From Salegentibacter_A chungangensis (GTDB lineage: Bacteria; Bacteroidota; Bacteroidia; Flavobacteriales; Flavobacteriaceae): a DNA stretch of 64,000 bases. Position 1 is the stretch's first letter, and every line of letters begins with the position of its first letter. The position numbers and the translations under genes are program-made. The notes beneath the pieces were generated by a model. It was not told the origin of the DNA, searched no databases, and saw only the letters and a program-made list of their open reading frames with translations. Of the stretch, positions 25,711 through 34,919 are shown one piece after another. The stretch spans positions 253,903 through 317,902 of the forward strand of contig NZ_JBHTLI010000003.1 of the NCBI RefSeq assembly GCF_042678405.1. The letters run 5' to 3'.

Positions 25711-26262
25711 ATGTCGAAGCCAAAATTAGATCCAACCAAATGGGTTGATAAATACTCAGATTATTTATTCAACTACACGATTGTTCGCGTGAACGACCGT
25801 GAGGTTGCTAACGACCTAATTTCAGAAACTTTTTTGGCAGGTTTAAAATCTATGAATAACTTTAAGGGACAGGCCAGTGAACGCACCTGGCTGATCTCGA
25901 TCCTTAAACGAAAGATCATAGACTATTACCGGAAGATTAATTCGCAGAAAGGAAAGGCAGAGGTTCGCGTAAACTATTCTGATGACTACAATAGCGGGGA
26001 CTGGCTTGAGGAACAGGTTGCCGATAATTTTGACAGGACGGCCGAAGACGAAATGGAAAATACTGAACTGGGCCTGGCTATTTTAGAATGTCTCGACCAG
26101 ATAAATGAAAAGCACGCAGCCATTTTCAAGATGAAGACAATTGAAGGGGCAGATACTGAAGCTGTGTGTAATGAATTTAATATCACCCCGTCTAACCTTT
26201 GGGTGATAATACACAGGGCCCGTACGGCTCTTGCTGAATGTTTAGAGAAAAACTGGTTTTAA
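25711..26262 (+). CDS. ECF-type RNA polymerase sigma factor
   Basis: Sigma-70 family group 4 protein of 183 aa: region 2 at about residues 10-80 (YLFNYTIVRVNDREVANDLISETFL, here in two helices, and TWLISILKRKIIDYYRK) and region 4 at about 120-180, with a helix-turn-helix in TEAVCNEFNITPSNLWVIIHRAR. No region 1 or 3. The small zinc-motif gene starts 2 nt after its stop, the typical arrangement for a sigma/anti-sigma pair. Target regulon unknown; the promoter region does not reveal an obvious autoregulatory site. Confidence 0.9.
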   Translation: MSKPKLDPTKWVDKYSDYLFNYTIVRVNDREVANDLISETFLAGLKSMNNFKGQASERTWLISILKRKIIDYYRKINSQKGKAEVRVNYSDDYNSGDWLEEQVADNFDRTAEDEMENTELGLAILECLDQINEKHAAIFKMKTIEGADTEAVCNEFNITPSNLWVIIHRARTALAECLEKNWF

Positions 26263-26264
26263 TT

Positions 26265-26525
26265 ATGCTAAGAAATTTTTTTATAGACTGTTCTAAAGCT
26301 GCCAATTGTTGTGACAAGGCCCAGTATAACGAGGCAAGCAGAATAGAGAAATTAAAGATGCGTCTTCACAGGTTTTTTTGTGAAAGATGCCAGAATTATA
26401 CCAAGAAAAACACCAAACTCACCAAACTCATCAGGAAAGCCAATCTTAAACCCTGCCCGGAAGAGGAAAAACAGCAGTGGCGAAAAAAGATAGAAAATGA
26501 GCTTTCTAAATCCAATAGTGTATAA
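26265..26525 (+). CDS. Small zinc-motif protein, likely anti-sigma factor (ZAS type)
   Basis: 86-aa protein starting at ATG 26265, just after the sigma-factor stop. It contains His35, Cys39 and Cys42 spaced as H-x3-C-x2-C, the zinc-binding signature of ZAS anti-sigma factors, plus earlier cysteines (C9, C15, C16). It is basic, lacks a membrane segment and would therefore be a soluble, perhaps redox- or metal-sensing, anti-sigma factor. Function is inferred from the motif and operon position. An upstream in-frame ATG (26238) lies inside the sigma gene and is unlikely. The 3' end overlaps the convergent UbiA-like gene by 20 nt. Confidence 0.72.
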   Translation: MLRNFFIDCSKAANCCDKAQYNEASRIEKLKMRLHRFFCERCQNYTKKNTKLTKLIRKANLKPCPEEEKQQWRKKIENELSKSNSV

Positions 26526-27327
26526 CTAACCAGATTCCCAGCCAGTAGATCGGCACCGCCTCTACCCATAATGAAGAATAATATTCGTGCTGATGGGTTC
26601 TCGCCTTTTTTATAAAGATACCTGAAATTAAAGCAGCAAGTACCATAGCCCATAAATTCACAACACTGAATTGAGATTTAAAAATCTCCAGAAAGCACAT
26701 TCCAGCAAGCAGTATAAAGCCGAGTCTTTTAGTATTTTTCACACCCAGCTGTTGGGGAATTGTCCCTAGAGACACATCATCGAACCTTACATCCCGAATT
26801 TCAAACGGCAGCGTTAGGGCCACAATGAACAACAAACGCTGAAAAAAGATCAGAATTACATCTGCAGCAGCTACATTTTCAGTAATGAGTGGCATTACAG
26901 CAGTTGTCCCAGCCCAAACAAATGCAATGATAAAGATCTTTACTCCTTCCAGATTCCTGAGGTTAAGTCCGCCTTTCAATATTGGCAGGGTATAAAAGGC
27001 CGTAAGCAGCCCCATAGTGATGGCTACATAGATCACTTCAGCCTCCTGCAAAAAAGAAAAATAGACAAGTAGTAAAAAACAGATGAGTGAAAATACCTGA
27101 ATAAAACGCAGGTTTCTGGTAAGGCTTATATGATGAAGTTTTGCCACCCCGGAATACTTCACGAAATTATATCCGGTGATCGTGGCCAGGAAAATAAACG
27201 CAAGCAGGTTTATATCTATTGCCAAACCGAATTCCAGCAAACTAATCAGGCTTAAGGAAACCACGGCCAGAGCCACATGTATGCTGCTGCTTATATACAG
27301 ACCCAGAACTTTTTCCAGAAACTTCAT
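26506..27327 (-). CDS. UbiA-like polytopic membrane protein
   Basis: About eight or nine hydrophobic segments in 273 aa. The block FEIRDVRFDD (about 178-187) followed by LGTIPQQLGVKNT matches the second Asp-rich motif and following segment of UbiA-superfamily prenyltransferases. The first Asp-rich motif (NDxxD) is not evident; the corresponding region reads TGYNFVKYSG. It may therefore be a divergent or non-catalytic member. The gene is convergent with the sigma/anti-sigma pair and its last 20 nt overlap the anti-sigma gene. Substrate unknown. Confidence 0.65.
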   Translation of the reverse strand: MKFLEKVLGLYISSSIHVALAVVSLSLISLLEFGLAIDINLLAFIFLATITGYNFVKYSGVAKLHHISLTRNLRFIQVFSLICFLLLVYFSFLQEAEVIYVAITMGLLTAFYTLPILKGGLNLRNLEGVKIFIIAFVWAGTTAVMPLITENVAAADVILIFFQRLLFIVALTLPFEIRDVRFDDVSLGTIPQQLGVKNTKRLGFILLAGMCFLEIFKSQFSVVNLWAMVLAALISGIFIKKARTHQHEYYSSLWVEAVPIYWLGIWLVIHYWI

Positions 27328-27459
27328 AGCGCTAAATTATGCATAAAAAACGGGCCTGATAATTTCCTCTGAAATCTTAACAAGACTGAACCTCTAATTA
27401 CTAAAAAATTACGTTTAAAATATGTAATTTCGCAGCACCAAAAACACAACTATAATTTG

Positions 27460-30312
27460 ATGAGAACAGATTCTTTTGCACTACGCCACATTGGCCCTAA
27501 AGAGACTAATCTTAAGGCAATGTTAGACACTATTGGTGTAGATTCGTTGGAACAATTGATTTACGAAACCATTCCTGACGATATTCGTTTAAAATCTCCT
27601 TTAAATTTACCGGAAGCACTTAGCGAAAACCAGTATGCTGAACACATCGGGAAACTGGCTGCAAAAAACAAGGTTTTTAAGACCTATATCGGCTTAGGCT
27701 ATCACCAGGCGATCCTGCCGGCGGTAATTCAAAGGAATATTCTTGAGAATCCGGGATGGTATACCGCCTACACCCCTTACCAGGCAGAAATCGCCCAGGG
27801 AAGACTTGAAGCCCTGCTGAATTTCCAGACTATGGTAAGCGACCTTACCGGAATGGAAATAGCCAATGCTTCTCTTTTAGATGAATCTACCGCGGCAGCC
27901 GAAGCTATGGCTTTATTGCACGCCGTTAGAGACCGCAAGCAAAAGAAAAATGACGTAAATAAATTCTTCGTTTCTGAAGAAGTTCTTCCGCAAACCATAT
28001 CCCTGCTTCAAACCAGGGCCGATTTTATGGGAATAGAACTGGTGATCGGCAATCACGAAGAATTCGATTTCTCTGAAGGTTTTTACGGGGCATTATTGCA
28101 ATACCCTGGTAAGTACGGGCAAGTCTACAACTATAAAGACTTTGTTGCCAAATCTAACGAAGCCGGAATAAAAGTAGCCGTTGCTGCCGATATCCTTAGC
28201 CTTGTTAAACTCCAGGCTCCGGGAGAACTTGGGGTAGATGTGGTTGTTGGAACCACGCAGCGTTTTGGTATCCCGCTAGGTTATGGAGGGCCGCACGCCG
28301 CATACTTCGCAACAAAAGAGGCTTATAAGAGAAACCTCCCGGGAAGAATTATAGGGGTAACCAAAGACCTTGACGGCAATCACGCTTTAAGGATGGCCCT
28401 TCAAACCAGGGAGCAACACATTAAACGAGACAAGGCAACTTCTAACATCTGTACCGCACAGGTGCTTCTTGCCGTAATGGCAGGGATGTATGCTGTTTAC
28501 CACGGTCCAAAAGGCCTCCAGTATATTGCCGATACGGTACACAGTTCTGCGGTAAGCCTTGAAAAAGAATTAAAAGCCCTTGGCTTTGAGCAGCTGAATT
28601 CGGCTTACTTTGACACCATCCAGGTAAAAGCCAACGCCTTTTCAGTAAAAGAGATCGCCGAAGCTGCCGAGATCAACTTCTACTATCCCGATGCAGACAC
28701 CGTGGCTATTTCTTTAAACGAAACCACTACTCCCGAGGATATAAATAATATCATTGCTGTTTTCGCTCAATTAAGCGGAAAGGAAGCAGGAAGAATAAAG
28801 GAATTAGCAAAAGAAGAGGCCATTCCGGCTGAAGTTGCAAGAAAAACAGATTTCCTTACCCACGAGGTATTCAACGCTTATCATTCGGAAACCGAACTGA
28901 TGCGTTATATCAAGAAACTGGAACGCAGAGACCTTTCTTTGAATCATTCGATGATCTCGCTTGGTTCCTGTACGATGAAACTTAATGCTGCATCAGAGAT
29001 GCTTCCGTTAAGCAATCCGCAATGGGGGAACATTCACCCTTTTGTGCCGGTAGAGCAGGCAGCGGGTTACCAGATCGTTCTTAAAGAACTTGAAAAGCAG
29101 CTTGCCGAGATCACAGGATTTTCAGCTACCTCGCTTCAACCCAATTCAGGAGCACAAGGTGAGTATGCCGGACTTTTAGCCATAAGAGCTTATCACGAAT
29201 CCAGAGGAGAAAAGCATCGTAACATTTGCCTTATCCCGTCTTCAGCTCACGGTACCAACCCTGCTTCAGCGGTTATGGCCGGAATGAAGGTTGTGGTGAC
29301 CAAAGCCTCCGAAAACGGGAACATAGATGTTGACGACCTTAGAGAAAAGGCCATTAAGCATAAAGACAATCTTGCTGCGCTGATGGTTACCTATCCTTCA
29401 ACACACGGAGTCTTCGAATCAGCAATTAGAGAGATCACACAGATCATTCACGATAACGGTGGACAGGTTTATATGGATGGAGCCAATATGAACGCCCAGG
29501 TTGGACTGACCAACCCAGGGGTTATTGGAGCTGATGTTTGTCACCTGAACCTTCACAAAACTTTCGCTATCCCTCACGGGGGCGGAGGACCTGGTGTAGG
29601 GCCTATTTGTGTTGCGCAACAGCTTGTTCCATTCCTTCCGGGTAACCCGGTGATCAAAACCGGCGGGGAACAGGCCATTGGTGCTATTTCATCTGCGCCT
29701 TGGGGGTCTTCCCTTGTTTGCCTTATCTCTTACGGATATATAAAGATGCTTGGAAGTAAAGGGCTTCAGAAGTCTACAGAATATGCTATCCTTAACGCCA
29801 ATTACATAAAGGAAAGACTGAATGAGCATTACAAAACCTTATATTCAGGAGAAAGAGGCCGTGCAGCTCACGAAATGATCCTTGACTGCCGTCCGTTTAA
29901 AGCCAAAGGAATTGAGGTTGTGGATATCGCCAAGAGGCTGATAGATTACGGCTTCCACTCGCCTACCGTTTCTTTCCCGGTTGCAGGAACTATGATGATA
30001 GAACCTACCGAAAGTGAGAGCAAGGCTGAACTGGACAGGTTCTGTGATGCACTTATCTCTATCCGTCAGGAAATTGAAGAGACCAGCTCGGCTGAAGATG
30101 AGAACAATATTCTCAAAAATGCACCGCATACCGCTCAAATGCTTACTTCCGATACTTGGGAATTCCCTTACACTAGGAAAAAAGCGGCATTCCCTCTGGA
30201 TTACCTTGCAGACAATAAGTTCTGGCCAAGCGTAAGAAGAGTGGACGAAGCCTTTGGAGACAGGAACCTAATGTGTACCTGCCCTCCCATTGAAGAATAT
30301 ATGGAAGCTTAG
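27460..30312 (+). CDS. gcvP: Glycine dehydrogenase (decarboxylating), P-protein of the glycine cleavage system
   Basis: PLP-dependent decarboxylation of glycine with transfer of the aminomethyl group to the H-protein lipoyl arm. Full-length fused form (950 aa) with the N-terminal FALRHIGP signature and the PLP lysine in HLNLHKTFAIPHGGGGPG (K700). The C-terminal part has VSFPVAGTMMIEPTESE, also typical. I start at ATG 27460; the preceding in-frame TTG (27457) belongs to a TATAATTTG tract. gcvT and gcvH are not nearby, as is common in Bacteroidota. I found no glycine-riboswitch-like structure upstream. A terminator follows 17 nt after the stop. Confidence 0.97.
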   Translation: MRTDSFALRHIGPKETNLKAMLDTIGVDSLEQLIYETIPDDIRLKSPLNLPEALSENQYAEHIGKLAAKNKVFKTYIGLGYHQAILPAVIQRNILENPGWYTAYTPYQAEIAQGRLEALLNFQTMVSDLTGMEIANASLLDESTAAAEAMALLHAVRDRKQKKNDVNKFFVSEEVLPQTISLLQTRADFMGIELVIGNHEEFDFSEGFYGALLQYPGKYGQVYNYKDFVAKSNEAGIKVAVAADILSLVKLQAPGELGVDVVVGTTQRFGIPLGYGGPHAAYFATKEAYKRNLPGRIIGVTKDLDGNHALRMALQTREQHIKRDKATSNICTAQVLLAVMAGMYAVYHGPKGLQYIADTVHSSAVSLEKELKALGFEQLNSAYFDTIQVKANAFSVKEIAEAAEINFYYPDADTVAISLNETTTPEDINNIIAVFAQLSGKEAGRIKELAKEEAIPAEVARKTDFLTHEVFNAYHSETELMRYIKKLERRDLSLNHSMISLGSCTMKLNAASEMLPLSNPQWGNIHPFVPVEQAAGYQIVLKELEKQLAEITGFSATSLQPNSGAQGEYAGLLAIRAYHESRGEKHRNICLIPSSAHGTNPASAVMAGMKVVVTKASENGNIDVDDLREKAIKHKDNLAALMVTYPSTHGVFESAIREITQIIHDNGGQVYMDGANMNAQVGLTNPGVIGADVCHLNLHKTFAIPHGGGGPGVGPICVAQQLVPFLPGNPVIKTGGEQAIGAISSAPWGSSLVCLISYGYIKMLGSKGLQKSTEYAILNANYIKERLNEHYKTLYSGERGRAAHEMILDCRPFKAKGIEVVDIAKRLIDYGFHSPTVSFPVAGTMMIEPTESESKAELDRFCDALISIRQEIEETSSAEDENNILKNAPHTAQMLTSDTWEFPYTRKKAAFPLDYLADNKFWPSVRRVDEAFGDRNLMCTCPPIEEYMEA

Positions 30313-30328
30313 GTTTCATTAATTTCAC

Positions 30329-30362
30329 AAAAAAGAGGGGTGCTTTTTGTACCCCTCTTTTT
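30329..30362 (+). terminator. Terminator after gcvP
   Basis: A 14-bp stem of AAAAAGAGGGGTGC type with a TTTTT loop and a T-rich right arm (30349-30362). Strong on both strands. Confidence 0.9.
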
Positions 30363-30481
30363 GTTTAAACTCATACTACATCAGGCCTCCTTAAGTTAAT
30401 TTCGGGAAATAAACAGCAAATTCTATTCATTTTTCCTTCTAATTATTTAATTTAGGCTTTATAACCCAAGTTTTACGCCAG

Positions 30482-31540
30482 ATGAATATTAATATTACAG
30501 GTACCGGCAGTTACATACCCAATATAATTGCCAAGAATGATGATTTTCAAAAACACGAATTTCTAAATGTTGACGGCTCGGGTTTCCCGCACGATAACAA
30601 GACTACCATCGCCAAATTCAAGGCCATAACAGGCATTGAAGAAAGGCGCTATTTAGACAATAACCTTAACACCTCAGATATTGCGGTAATTGCAGGACAA
30701 AAGGCTATCGAGGATTCGGGTATAGACCCTGAAACTCTTGATTATATTATTGTGGCCCATAATTACGGCGACGTAAAACACAGCAGCCTGCAAAGTGATA
30801 CCGTTCCCAGTCTGGCCACAAGGGTAAAATACCATTTGCGAATCAAAAACCCGAAGTGCGTTTGTTATGACGTTCTTTTTGGCTGCCCGGGATGGATCGA
30901 AGGAATGATCCAGGCGCAGGCTTTCATAAGATGCGGAATGGCTAAAAAATGCCTGGTGATTGGTGCTGAAGCCCTTTCCAGGGTTGTTGATAAGCACGAC
31001 CGTGACTCGATGATCTTCTCTGACGGTGCGGGCGCAACCATTCTTGAAGCTTCAGACGAACCCGGGGGAATTCTTGCTCACGAATCGGCTACCTACAGCT
31101 TCAATGAAGCTAACTATATTTATTTTGGCAAATCTAATAGTTCTGATGCTCCCGAAGATATTCGCTATATAAAAATGAACGGACGAAAGATCTATGAATT
31201 CGCATTGATCAATGTTCCAAAGGCAATGAAATCTTGTCTTGAACAAAGCGGAAAGAGCATCCATGATGTTAAAAAGATCTTTATCCACCAGGCCAATGAA
31301 AAAATGGATGATGCCATCATCAAACGCTTCTACAAACTTCACGGGGAAGAAGTACCAGATAAAGTAATGCCAATGACCATTCAGGAACTCGGAAACAGTA
31401 GTGTGGCTACCGTGCCTACCCTGTTCGACCTCGTTAGAAAAGGCAAAATAAAAGACCAGGAACTTTCTAAGGGAGATGTGGTTATGTTTGCCAGCGTAGG
31501 CGCCGGAATGAACATTAATGCCATTGTTTATCAATATTAG
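30482..31540 (+). CDS. 3-oxoacyl-ACP synthase III (KAS III / FabH-like) family protein
   Basis: Thiolase-fold condensing enzyme with a complete Cys-His-Asn triad: C135 (FGCPGW), H269 (FIHQANEKM) and N305 (ELGNSSVATVPTL). 352 aa, typical. The neighbouring protein is a glycosyltransferase 43 nt downstream, and no other fatty-acid genes adjoin, so this is more likely a specialised KAS III (for a secondary acyl chain or lipid head) than the housekeeping FabH. This is inference. Upstream, TAATTTAG (30448-30455) is a near-match to the -7 consensus. Confidence 0.85.
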   Translation: MNINITGTGSYIPNIIAKNDDFQKHEFLNVDGSGFPHDNKTTIAKFKAITGIEERRYLDNNLNTSDIAVIAGQKAIEDSGIDPETLDYIIVAHNYGDVKHSSLQSDTVPSLATRVKYHLRIKNPKCVCYDVLFGCPGWIEGMIQAQAFIRCGMAKKCLVIGAEALSRVVDKHDRDSMIFSDGAGATILEASDEPGGILAHESATYSFNEANYIYFGKSNSSDAPEDIRYIKMNGRKIYEFALINVPKAMKSCLEQSGKSIHDVKKIFIHQANEKMDDAIIKRFYKLHGEEVPDKVMPMTIQELGNSSVATVPTLFDLVRKGKIKDQELSKGDVVMFASVGAGMNINAIVYQY

Positions 31541-31583
31541 ACTATTCCAGGAATTATTTTAGATCGGAAAAACTTCTGCGTTT

Positions 31584-32432
31584 TTGAGAACTTATATCGT
31601 CATTCCCGCCCATAATGAAGAAAAATTTATCGGGGAGACGCTCAGGTCTCTTATAAATCAAACTCATCAGCCAGACAAAATCGTGGTGGCAGACGATAAG
31701 TCTTCAGACAGAACGGCTGAAATTGCGCAGGAATATGCAGACCGACATCCATTTATAAGCCTGGTCAGGACTTCCGCTTCCGGAGATCATTTACCCGGCA
31801 GTAAGGTGATAAATGCTTTCTATTCCGGCTATAATTCTCTTGATTCAGATTATGACATCATATGCAAGTTTGATGCTGATCTCATCTTTCCCTCCAATTA
31901 TCTCGAAACTATAATCAGATATTTTCAAACCGATCCCGAATTGGGAATAGCAGGTGGTTTTTGCAGTATTCAGAAACAGGGCAGATGGGTCTTGGAGCAA
32001 CTTACCGGAAAAGACCATATTAGAGGAGCCCTTAAGGCGTACCGTAAGGAATGTTTTCTGGACATAGGTGAACTTAAACCAGCAATGGGATGGGATACCG
32101 TAGATGAACTCCTTGCGCAATACCACGGCTGGAAACTCAAGACTGATGAAAACCTTTTGGTAAAGCACCTTAAGCCCACAGGAAAGGATTACAACAAAGC
32201 TTCAAAATACAAACAGGGCGAAGCTTTCTACAGGTTAGGTTACGGGTTTCCCATAAGCCTGATCGCTGCGGCCAAACTGGCTCTTAAAAAAAAGAATTTC
32301 GGCTTTTTTATAGATTATATGAAGGGGTACTTCAAAGCCCAAAAAGAAAAGCAGCCTTTTCTCGTTTCAGAAGAAGAAGGCCGCTTTATAAGAAAATTGC
32401 GCTGGCAAAAAATGCGCAACAAACTCTTTTAA
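31584..32432 (+). CDS. Family 2 glycosyltransferase
   Basis: GT-A fold enzyme using a nucleotide sugar. The N-terminus YIVIPAHNEEKFIGETLRSL is the GT2 signature, VVADDKSSDRT and CKFDADLIFPSNYL (DxD region) are typical, and GGFCSIQ and WDTVDE follow the acceptor pocket. No ATG is available in frame near the conserved start: the frame is closed at TAG 31560-31562 and the first codon is TTG (31584). It follows the KAS III-like gene by 43 nt, suggesting a two-gene unit making an acylated or lipid-linked glycan. Acceptor unknown. Confidence 0.85.
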   Translation: MRTYIVIPAHNEEKFIGETLRSLINQTHQPDKIVVADDKSSDRTAEIAQEYADRHPFISLVRTSASGDHLPGSKVINAFYSGYNSLDSDYDIICKFDADLIFPSNYLETIIRYFQTDPELGIAGGFCSIQKQGRWVLEQLTGKDHIRGALKAYRKECFLDIGELKPAMGWDTVDELLAQYHGWKLKTDENLLVKHLKPTGKDYNKASKYKQGEAFYRLGYGFPISLIAAAKLALKKKNFGFFIDYMKGYFKAQKEKQPFLVSEEEGRFIRKLRWQKMRNKLF

Positions 32433-34067
32433 TTATTCATCCAGCATTATATACAATGGCTCGCCGGTAGCTGTATTCGGAAATGAGATTCCCAGTATAG
32501 CAGAAACCGTAGGCGCTATATCCACTACTTCGCTACGCTTAGTGGTAGTCCCCTTTTTCACACCGCTTCCGTAAAAAATAAGCGGAACGTGAGTATCATA
32601 AGAATAGGCACTCCCGTGAGTAGAGCCCGTTCTTGGATAAATTATGGTATTCGGGTCCAGAACAAAAACAATATCTCCGCTTCGTCTCTGGTTGAAACCA
32701 TTCTGAATTCCTGCAGCCACACCTTTGGTATAACTTCCGCTTAGCATTTGTGTTCTTGTAAAAACCTTATCGATTTGCTTCTGCTGAAGAATAAAGTGCG
32801 CCAGGACCTCTTCCATATCCTCGGCTCTAATATCCTCTTCTTCCATCTTCTTATAATTAAAAAAGACCTGAGTATTAGAAACATTCTCAATAAGCCCATT
32901 AATCCCGAATTCTTCTTCTGCAAAGGCCTCCAGATCTTCAATGAATTTATCATCATCAAAATAGCCTGAAGGGATGCCTACACTTTTAAGATAATTTGGA
33001 ACATCAACGGCTCCGTGATCGGCAGTAAGGTAGATAGTATAGTTTCCTTCTCCAACAGTGTTATCCAGGTAACCCAAAAGATCTTCAATGTTTTTGTCCA
33101 ACCTTATATAGGCGTCTTCTACTTCTTTTGAATTCACCCCGAAGTTATGTCCAATATAATCTGTACTTGAAAAGCTCAGGGTAAGAAAATCGGTATCCTT
33201 ATCGGTCCCTAAGCTCTCCCCTTCAATAGCTGCCTTTGCAAAATCTGTAGTAAGGTCATTCCCAAACACGGTTTCCTTTATAAGGTTATAACCTCCATTA
33301 TCTTCCTGCAACCGGGAAAGATCGTAAGGAAAGGATGCATCCTGTTTCCTGGCAAATCCCCTTTCAAACTCATTCTTATCGACACCACTTTCGGCATAGG
33401 TTTCAATATCATAATAACTATCCCAAGTCTTCAGATAAGATTCAATTTTCCCTGAATTGTTAAACTCCTTAACCCATTTCGGCAAAGTTTCCACATAATA
33501 AGAACTGCTTATCCACCGGCCCACATCTTCACCCTGAAACCAATAGGCTGCATTGGCGGTATGCCCGGCAGGAAGAATAGAGCCCCTGTCTTTTATAGCC
33601 ACTCCAATGGTCTTTCCACGCATTTGGGTGTGCAACCTGTTTTGATCTGCAACGGTATTCGATTTCATCCGGTGCGGAGACATTTTACCCGCATCATCTT
33701 TGGTCCCAATTGGTCGAACCCCAGAATCTCCCACGCAGTAAACCTCCTGTTTTTCGAACTTACTGTACCAGCCATTACCTATTATTCCGTGGTTAACAGG
33801 ACTGGTTCCGGTATGCACCGAAGCGTGTCCCGGGCCGGTATAAGTGGGAACATAATTAAAATGATGGTTCTTAAAATTGAACCCGTCATTGATAAGCCGC
33901 TTGAAACCGCCTTCTCCAAAGCGACTCCAAAAACGCGTAAGGTAATCGTAACGCATCTGGTCTACCACAATACCCACGACCAGTTTTGGGTTTTTCTTTT
34001 CATAATTTTGAGCGGTTGCTTTTAATGCCAGCAATCCAAAAAGCAATAGAATTGTAAATCGTTTCAT
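32433..34067 (-). CDS. PafA-type alkaline phosphatase (alkaline phosphatase superfamily)
   Basis: Exported phosphomonoesterase. A signal peptide (1-19, ...ATA) precedes metal-binding KLVVGIVVDQMRYDYL (Asp36), the nucleophile Thr75 in YVPTYTGPGHA, the Asn in IIGNGWY and the monoesterase signature KDRGSILPAGH, which in the characterised Elizabethkingia PafA contributes a Lys and Arg to phosphate recognition. The downstream STDYIGHNFG and TADHGAVDVP blocks supply further zinc ligands. Length 544 aa matches PafA. Probably provides phosphate from organophosphates in the periplasm. It is convergent with the glycosyltransferase gene with no gap between the two stops. Confidence 0.88.
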   Translation of the reverse strand: MKRFTILLLFGLLALKATAQNYEKKNPKLVVGIVVDQMRYDYLTRFWSRFGEGGFKRLINDGFNFKNHHFNYVPTYTGPGHASVHTGTSPVNHGIIGNGWYSKFEKQEVYCVGDSGVRPIGTKDDAGKMSPHRMKSNTVADQNRLHTQMRGKTIGVAIKDRGSILPAGHTANAAYWFQGEDVGRWISSSYYVETLPKWVKEFNNSGKIESYLKTWDSYYDIETYAESGVDKNEFERGFARKQDASFPYDLSRLQEDNGGYNLIKETVFGNDLTTDFAKAAIEGESLGTDKDTDFLTLSFSSTDYIGHNFGVNSKEVEDAYIRLDKNIEDLLGYLDNTVGEGNYTIYLTADHGAVDVPNYLKSVGIPSGYFDDDKFIEDLEAFAEEEFGINGLIENVSNTQVFFNYKKMEEEDIRAEDMEEVLAHFILQQKQIDKVFTRTQMLSGSYTKGVAAGIQNGFNQRRSGDIVFVLDPNTIIYPRTGSTHGSAYSYDTHVPLIFYGSGVKKGTTTKRSEVVDIAPTVSAILGISFPNTATGEPLYIMLDE

Positions 34068-34089
34068 AATTTAAAATTTCCAAGAGGTC

Positions 34090-34097
34090 CAAAATTA
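34090..34097 (-). promoter_or_regulatory. -7 box (TAATTTTG) of the pafA-like gene
   Basis: Exact TAnnTTTG match on the minus strand, 22 nt upstream of the ATG at 34067. No Pho-box-like repeat was recognised. Confidence 0.5.
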
Positions 34098-34181
34098 CTA
34101 AACTTAGCGAGCTAAACTTTAATTCCAGGTTAAATACTTTCCTTGTATTTTTTACTATTTTAGCTTTACAAAAATTGTTTG

Positions 34182-34919
34182 ATGAACTACCTCCACTCTA
34201 TTGGTGAATACTTTTTAATGCTGAAAGGAGTTTTTAGCCGAATGACCAAACGTTCGGTTTTAAATGAGCTGATATTCAAGGAAATTGACCAGTTGATCAT
34301 TAGTTCGCTGGGAATCGTTGCTTTCCTTTCATTCTTTATTGGAGGAGTGGTTGCCATTCAAACCGCATTAAACCTTACCAACCCCCTGATCCCGAAAACA
34401 CTCGTGGCATATGCCGCAAGGCAATCGGTGATTCTGGAGTTCGCACCAACCTTTATCTCTATTATTATGGCGGGTAAAGTGGGTTCATTCATCACTTCCA
34501 GTATAGGATCGATGAACGTGACCGAGCAGATAGACGCACTGGAAGTGATGGGGATCAATTCCCTTAATTATCTCATCTTCCCAAAGATCATAGCGATGCT
34601 CACCTATCCGTTTGTGATAGCGATCTCAATGTTTCTGGGGATTTGCGGAGCTTACTTTGCCGGGGTTTTCGGAGGTTTCGTTTCTTCGGAACAATTCGTA
34701 ACGGGTCTTCAGGACGAATTTATACCGTTCCATTTAACATATGCATTTATAAAAACATTCCTTTTCGCCTTTATCCTTGCCACCGTACCTGCTTATCACG
34801 GATACTATATGAAGGGCGGGGCTCTGGAAGTAGGGCACGCAAGTACCACGTCCTTTGTATGGACCAGTGTGGTTCTTATCGTAACCAATTATTTAGTAAC
34901 TCAATTACTTTTAAGCTAA
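34182..34919 (+). CDS. mlaE: MlaE-type ABC transporter permease
   Basis: Integral inner-membrane permease of the phospholipid (Mla) transport system, with five or six hydrophobic segments and the family signature block EFAPTFISIIMAGKVGSFIT (about 88-107). I use ATG 34182 (245 aa); an in-frame TTG three nucleotides earlier is not needed. Its stop overlaps the mlaF start (TAATG), the classic coupled arrangement. mlaD and the periplasmic components are not encoded in this window. Confidence 0.9.
   Translation: MNYLHSIGEYFLMLKGVFSRMTKRSVLNELIFKEIDQLIISSLGIVAFLSFFIGGVVAIQTALNLTNPLIPKTLVAYAARQSVILEFAPTFISIIMAGKVGSFITSSIGSMNVTEQIDALEVMGINSLNYLIFPKIIAMLTYPFVIAISMFLGICGAYFAGVFGGFVSSEQFVTGLQDEFIPFHLTYAFIKTFLFAFILATVPAYHGYYMKGGALEVGHASTTSFVWTSVVLIVTNYLVTQLLLS

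Noticed and set aside
27328..27459. Possible glycine riboswitch upstream of gcvP
   Set aside because: I looked for the tandem-aptamer type structure and found only AT-rich sequence without the needed stems.
34643..34918. N-terminal extension of mlaF into mlaE
   Set aside because: ABC-ATPase homology begins exactly at the ATG at 34919; the upstream part is an alternative frame of mlaE.
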